From Gp7-AA10 sp041483175 (GTDB lineage Bacteria; Acidobacteriota; Thermoanaerobaculia; Gp7-AA8): 7,747 nucleotides of DNA. The stretch lies in assembly GCA_041483175.1 (NCBI GenBank), contig JBGPFD010000163.1, positions 1-7,747 on the forward strand. Direction: 5' to 3'. The number at the start of each line of letters is the position of its first letter. Position 1 is the first letter of the stretch. This document shows, in pieces, positions 5,154-7,747 of the stretch. The position numbers and the translations under genes were made by a program. The notes beneath the pieces were generated by a model. That model ran no database searches, was not told the DNA's origin, and worked only from the letters and a program-made list of their open reading frames with translations.

Positions 5154-6860
5154 TCACAGTTTCTTGTAATTTGGGCCTCCCCCTCCTTCCGGCGGCACCC
5201 AGGTGATCACCTGATAGGGATCCATGATGTCGCAGGTCTTGCAATGAAAGCAGTTAGTGAAATTCAGGAACGGGACACGCCCGCGCCCATCGGCAGTCGG
5301 TTGCGGCTCGTAGACGCTTGCCGGACAGAAGTGGAAGCACGGGTTGCCGTATTCCTCCGTGCAGCGGGTGATGCAAACCTCGGTGTCGAGGATCAGCAGG
5401 TGGGCGGGCTGGTTCTCCTCGTGCACCACGCCGCCGTAATAAACGTCGCTCACCTTGTCGAACGTGTAGCTGTTGTCGAACTTGATCTTCTCCGGCGGAT
5501 GAGGATGTTCGCTGACGAAGTAGCGCTGGATGCGTTCCATCCGCTCGTGCCCGGCATGTCCCTCGAGCCGATTGACCACTCCGAATCCACGCCCTCCCGT
5601 GACCAGCGTCAGCCCCGCATTGAGCATGCCAACGACGGCGCCGTATTCGAACGCCTGATGAAAGTTCCGCTGCAGCCACAGCTCGTCGCGAAGCCACGAG
5701 CTTTCGAACAGCACCTCGTACTCGTGGAGCTGTGAGGCCGTGCAGTCGCCGCTGAGCAGAGCATGGAATGCCGCCTCCGCAGCGAGCATGCCTGACTTGA
5801 TGCCGAGGTGAATGCCTTTCAGCCGCGCACCGTTGAGATAGCCGGCGGAGTCGCCGACGATCATGAATCCCTGGCCATACATCCTCGGCATCGAGAAGTA
5901 ACCCCCCTCGGGGATTGCTTTCGCGCCCGAGGAAATCATCTTGCCGCCGTCGAGAATCGCGCGGATCGCCGGATGCAGTTTGTATCGCTGGAACTCGTGC
6001 TGCGGATCGAGAGTCGGGTTGCGATAGTCGAGACCGACGACCAGTCCGATGTCGACGATGCGATCCTTCATCCCGTAGATGAAGCCTCCGCCGAAGGTGT
6101 CGGCGTCGAGCGGCCATCCCATCGTATGAATGACTTTCCCCGCCGGGAAGCGATCGTCTGCGAGTTGCCACAGCTCTTTGACGCCGACCGAGTAGACCTG
6201 CGGGTTCTTTCCGGCGTAGAGATCGAACATGCCGGCGAGCTGTTTGGTCAGCGTGCCACGCGGTCCCTCCGCGAGGACGGTGATCTTTGCGCGAATATCG
6301 ACTCCCGGCTCGTAGTTCGCTTTTCGCTCGCCGAGCTTGTCGATTCCCTTGTCGCCGGTGCGGACGCCGACGACGCGCCCATTCTCCACCAGCACGCGCG
6401 ACGCGGAGAACTCGGGGAAGAGATCGACACCGGCATCGGCCACGATCGGCGCGAGCCAGCGGACGAACTCGCCGAGGGAGATGACGTAGTTGCCGTGATT
6501 CTGCAGCGGCGAAGGGAGAATCGGCGCGGCGAACTTCCGCTTCTCCATCATCATCCAGAAACCGTCATCGGTCACCGGCGACTCGACGGGGCAGCCGCGC
6601 TCGAGCCAGCCGGGCATCAGCTCGGCGATCCCGCGCGGGTCCATCACCGCGCCCGAGATGGCGTGCGATCCGATTTCCTTCCCCTTCTCCAGAACGGCGA
6701 TGGAAATCGGATCGAGCTTCTTTTCGGTGGTAGGTGATTCGTTGTGGGCCTTGATTAGCCTCGCAAGCTCGTACGCGGTGGCCAGCCCGGCGGGGCCCGC
6801 ACCGACGATGACCACATCGACGTCCAGCGTTTCCCGCTGGACGCCGGGAAGTTCTGCCAT
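5154..6860 (-). CDS. Electron transfer flavoprotein:quinone oxidoreductase (ETF-QO)
   Basis: This membrane-associated FAD/[4Fe-4S] enzyme passes electrons from reduced ETF (fed by acyl-CoA and amino-acid dehydrogenases) to the quinone pool. The Rossmann FAD motif VIVGAGPAGLATAYELARL comes early (residues 18-36 from the chosen start), and a second FAD-binding stretch MIVGDSAGYLNG lies at 333-344. The C-terminal iron-sulfur region has FCPASVYE (Cys512) and NCFHCKTCD (Cys537, Cys540, Cys543), then the family ending WVPPEGGGGPNY. The frame is open to an ATG at 6890, but the ATG at 6860 (568 residues) is preferred because CAGGAG lies six bases before it; the ten extra residues have no support. Three extra cysteines (496, 500 and 508) precede Cys512, which is unusual compared with the mitochondrial enzyme. 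No etfA or etfB genes are in the window. Upstream is a pilin gene with no functional link. Confidence 0.96.
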   Translation of the reverse strand: MAELPGVQRETLDVDVVIVGAGPAGLATAYELARLIKAHNESPTTEKKLDPISIAVLEKGKEIGSHAISGAVMDPRGIAELMPGWLERGCPVESPVTDDGFWMMMEKRKFAAPILPSPLQNHGNYVISLGEFVRWLAPIVADAGVDLFPEFSASRVLVENGRVVGVRTGDKGIDKLGERKANYEPGVDIRAKITVLAEGPRGTLTKQLAGMFDLYAGKNPQVYSVGVKELWQLADDRFPAGKVIHTMGWPLDADTFGGGFIYGMKDRIVDIGLVVGLDYRNPTLDPQHEFQRYKLHPAIRAILDGGKMISSGAKAIPEGGYFSMPRMYGQGFMIVGDSAGYLNGARLKGIHLGIKSGMLAAEAAFHALLSGDCTASQLHEYEVLFESSWLRDELWLQRNFHQAFEYGAVVGMLNAGLTLVTGGRGFGVVNRLEGHAGHERMERIQRYFVSEHPHPPEKIKFDNSYTFDKVSDVYYGGVVHEENQPAHLLILDTEVCITRCTEEYGNPCFHFCPASVYEPQPTADGRGRVPFLNFTNCFHCKTCDIMDPYQVITWVPPEGGGGPNYKKL

Positions 6861-6866
6861 TTCATG

Positions 6867-6872
6867 CTCCTG
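6867..6872 (-). promoter_or_regulatory. Ribosome-binding site deciding the ETF-QO start
   Basis: On the minus strand this reads CAGGAG, ending six bases before the ATG at 6860. It lies downstream of the alternative ATG at 6890 and so favours the shorter product. Confidence 0.65.
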
Positions 6873-6888
6873 CACGCGAACTGATCGC

Positions 6889-6896
6889 ATTGTATA
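6889..6896 (-). promoter_or_regulatory. Possible -10 element upstream of ETF-QO
   Basis: On the minus strand this reads TATACAAT, close to a sigma-70 type -10 box. It would place transcription initiation just before the ribosome-binding site at 6872-6867, giving a short leader. No convincing -35 box is present: that position falls near the GC-rich double hairpin. This is a weak call based on one motif. It would be consistent with ETF-QO having its own promoter rather than being read through from the pilin gene. Confidence 0.3.
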
Positions 6897-6905
6897 CGGG
6901 CGGGA

Positions 6906-6961
6906 ACGTAGCGCCGGCTCTCAGCCGGCGCCGCCGAGCCGCCTGAGAGGCGGCTCTACGT
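6906..6961. repeat. GC-rich double-hairpin element (REP/BIME-like)
   Basis: Two adjacent hairpins are enclosed by a closing stem. Hairpin one pairs GCGCCGGC (6911-6918) with GCCGGCGC (6924-6931). Hairpin two pairs GAGCCGCCT (6936-6944) with AGGCGGCTC (6948-6956) around a 3-base loop. The outer ACGTAG (6906-6911) pairs with CTACGT (6956-6961). The whole could fold as a cruciform or three-way junction. It lies between the pilin stop codon, which it touches at 6961, and ETF-QO. There is no T-tract, so it is not a standard intrinsic terminator, though it could stabilise or separate transcripts. The form resembles dispersed REP-type elements. Confidence 0.85.
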
Positions 6962-7747
6962 CAGTAGTTGACCGTCACCAGCAGCGTGTCGCTGTAGCTG
7001 CCGATTCGGACGTCCTGTCCGGCGAAGATGCGGCCGTTGGCAACGAAGCCGCCGTTGATCGGCGTGTTTTTCGAGATCGACGTTCCGCTATCGGTGTTCG
7101 TCGTATTCCACACGATGGTATGTGCGGCGTCGCGGTAGACCTCGTACTGAAGAAGGTCGCCCGTGCTGCCCAGCATGCGCCGAATCGAGCCAGAGGCATG
7201 CGATCCGAGGTCGAGCGAGACCGTTGCCAGCGTCGCGGGCGTGCAGTAGACGTTCACGGTGCCGGTGGAATCCTTCGGCGTTGCCGCATTCGCCGACACC
7301 GGATCATAGAGCCCGAAATTCACGGCACTGGTGGACACGGTGCATGCCGCAGCCACCGTGGCTGTTACGGTGAAGAATTGCTGACTCGATCCGCTGCCCC
7401 AGTTGAGCGTGGCCTGGATCGTGTCGGTGTAAGTTCCCGGCGCGACGTCGAGGTTGGCCGGAATGGTGCCGTAGATGGTTCCCGCAAATGTCCTGTTCGT
7501 CGGCGTGGCGGTGAACGTGAGGTACTGCGTGCCCGAAGTGCCGTCGCCCCAGATGATCGCGTTCGCCGCGTCCATGTAGAGGTTGTAGTTCATGGTGTAG
7601 ACCGGAGCGATGGTGCGCTGCATGGTGCGCGGGTTGTACGTAGCGGAGGCGCCGCGGGTATTTAGCAGCGTGGCTGTCGCGGGCGGTGTGCACGTGAACT
7701 GGAACGACGACGTCGCGGTCACCGGCGTCGGGCTGAAGGGCGAGTAG
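6961..7747 (-). CDS. Two-domain SCPU (spore coat U/Csu-type) pilin subunit, partial
   Basis: The frame is open to the right edge, so the start and signal peptide lie outside the window; the GTG at 7722 is an internal valine codon, not a likely start. There are 261 visible residues in two homologous Ig-like domains, about 1-116 (missing its first strand) and 131-261. Domain 2 has Cys135 then VNFGLYDP, a second Cys168 (VYCTP), RRMLGS, LLQYEVYRD and the closing strand GSYSDTLLVTVNY. Domain 1 repeats this order with YSPF, Cys19 (FTCTP), YNLYMDA, IYGTIPA and GTYTDTIQATLNW. This is the SCPU fold of archaic chaperone-usher (Csu-type) pilins, secreted through the periplasm and assembled at the outer membrane by donor-strand exchange. 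A two-domain form suggests a tip or adaptor-type subunit, which is inferred. The gene ends at a double-hairpin element, and no chaperone or usher gene is in view. Confidence 0.9.
   Translation of the reverse strand, partial: YSPFSPTPVTATSSFQFTCTPPATATLLNTRGASATYNPRTMQRTIAPVYTMNYNLYMDAANAIIWGDGTSGTQYLTFTATPTNRTFAGTIYGTIPANLDVAPGTYTDTIQATLNWGSGSSQQFFTVTATVAAACTVSTSAVNFGLYDPVSANAATPKDSTGTVNVYCTPATLATVSLDLGSHASGSIRRMLGSTGDLLQYEVYRDAAHTIVWNTTNTDSGTSISKNTPINGGFVANGRIFAGQDVRIGSYSDTLLVTVNY

Noticed and set aside
5808..6737. Plus-strand open frame opposite ETF-QO (309 codons)
   Set aside because: It is a low-complexity shadow of a well-recognised ETF-QO gene with no family signature of its own.
6861..6890. 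Ten-residue N-terminal extension of ETF-QO from the ATG at 6890
   Set aside because: CAGGAG lies at the right distance from the ATG at 6860, and the upstream ATG overlaps a possible -10 box with no ribosome-binding site of its own.
6906..6961. Rho-independent terminator after the pilin gene
   Set aside because: The stems are strong but neither strand has a T-run after them, and the two-hairpin layout with a closing stem fits a REP-like element better.

Overview
The window is a high-GC stretch of bacterial chromosome, probably from a diderm (Gram-negative-type) organism. It carries a secreted, disulfide-type SCPU pilin subunit, an ETF:quinone oxidoreductase for a respiratory chain, and the DXP-dependent vitamin B6 enzyme PdxJ. 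The phylum cannot be fixed from the sequence. The mix of high GC, a MoxR/DUF58/transglutaminase cluster, heptamer repeats in the gaps and GC-rich double hairpins is, in my recollection, common in Acidobacteriota and neighbouring environmental lineages. That placement is a low-confidence inference.

Layout. At 1-144 (minus) lies the N-terminal end of an ABC-F ATPase, running off the left edge. A 91-bp divergent gap, mostly an inverted pair of TGTTAAC heptamer arrays, separates it from pdxJ (236-976, plus). PdxJ converges on, and overlaps by 15 bp, the end of a minus-strand cluster read right to left: MoxR-family AAA+ ATPase (5037-4060), DUF58 protein (3998-2985), and a TgpA-like membrane transglutaminase (3004-962). 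Upstream of MoxR lie two further heptamer arrays, then ETF:quinone oxidoreductase (6860-5154), then a GC-rich double hairpin, then a two-domain SCPU/Csu-type pilin subunit that is open at the right edge (7747-6961). No gene-free stretch exceeds about 120 bp, and no RNA genes, insertion sequences or CRISPR arrays were seen.

How the genes work together. MoxR, DUF58 and the transglutaminase form a widely conserved cluster in which the AAA+ ATPase is thought to act as a chaperone-like partner of the DUF58 protein, with a membrane-anchored transglutaminase/protease-like enzyme. The 20-bp DUF58/transglutaminase overlap suggests translational coupling. PdxJ (pyridoxine 5'-phosphate synthesis), ETF:quinone oxidoreductase (electrons from fatty-acid and amino-acid oxidation into the quinone pool) and the pilin are functionally separate.

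The most notable feature is the non-coding DNA. Almost every gap is filled by a repeat: two inverted TGTTAAC arrays, one TTGTCGG array and one TTAATTC-like array (all with a 7-bp period), plus one GC-rich double hairpin. A sixth, palindromic repeat is read in frame as the N-terminal tail of the transglutaminase. The heptamer arrays press directly against start and stop codons, supply one stop codon and probably one start codon, and leave the adjoining genes without a visible Shine-Dalgarno sequence.
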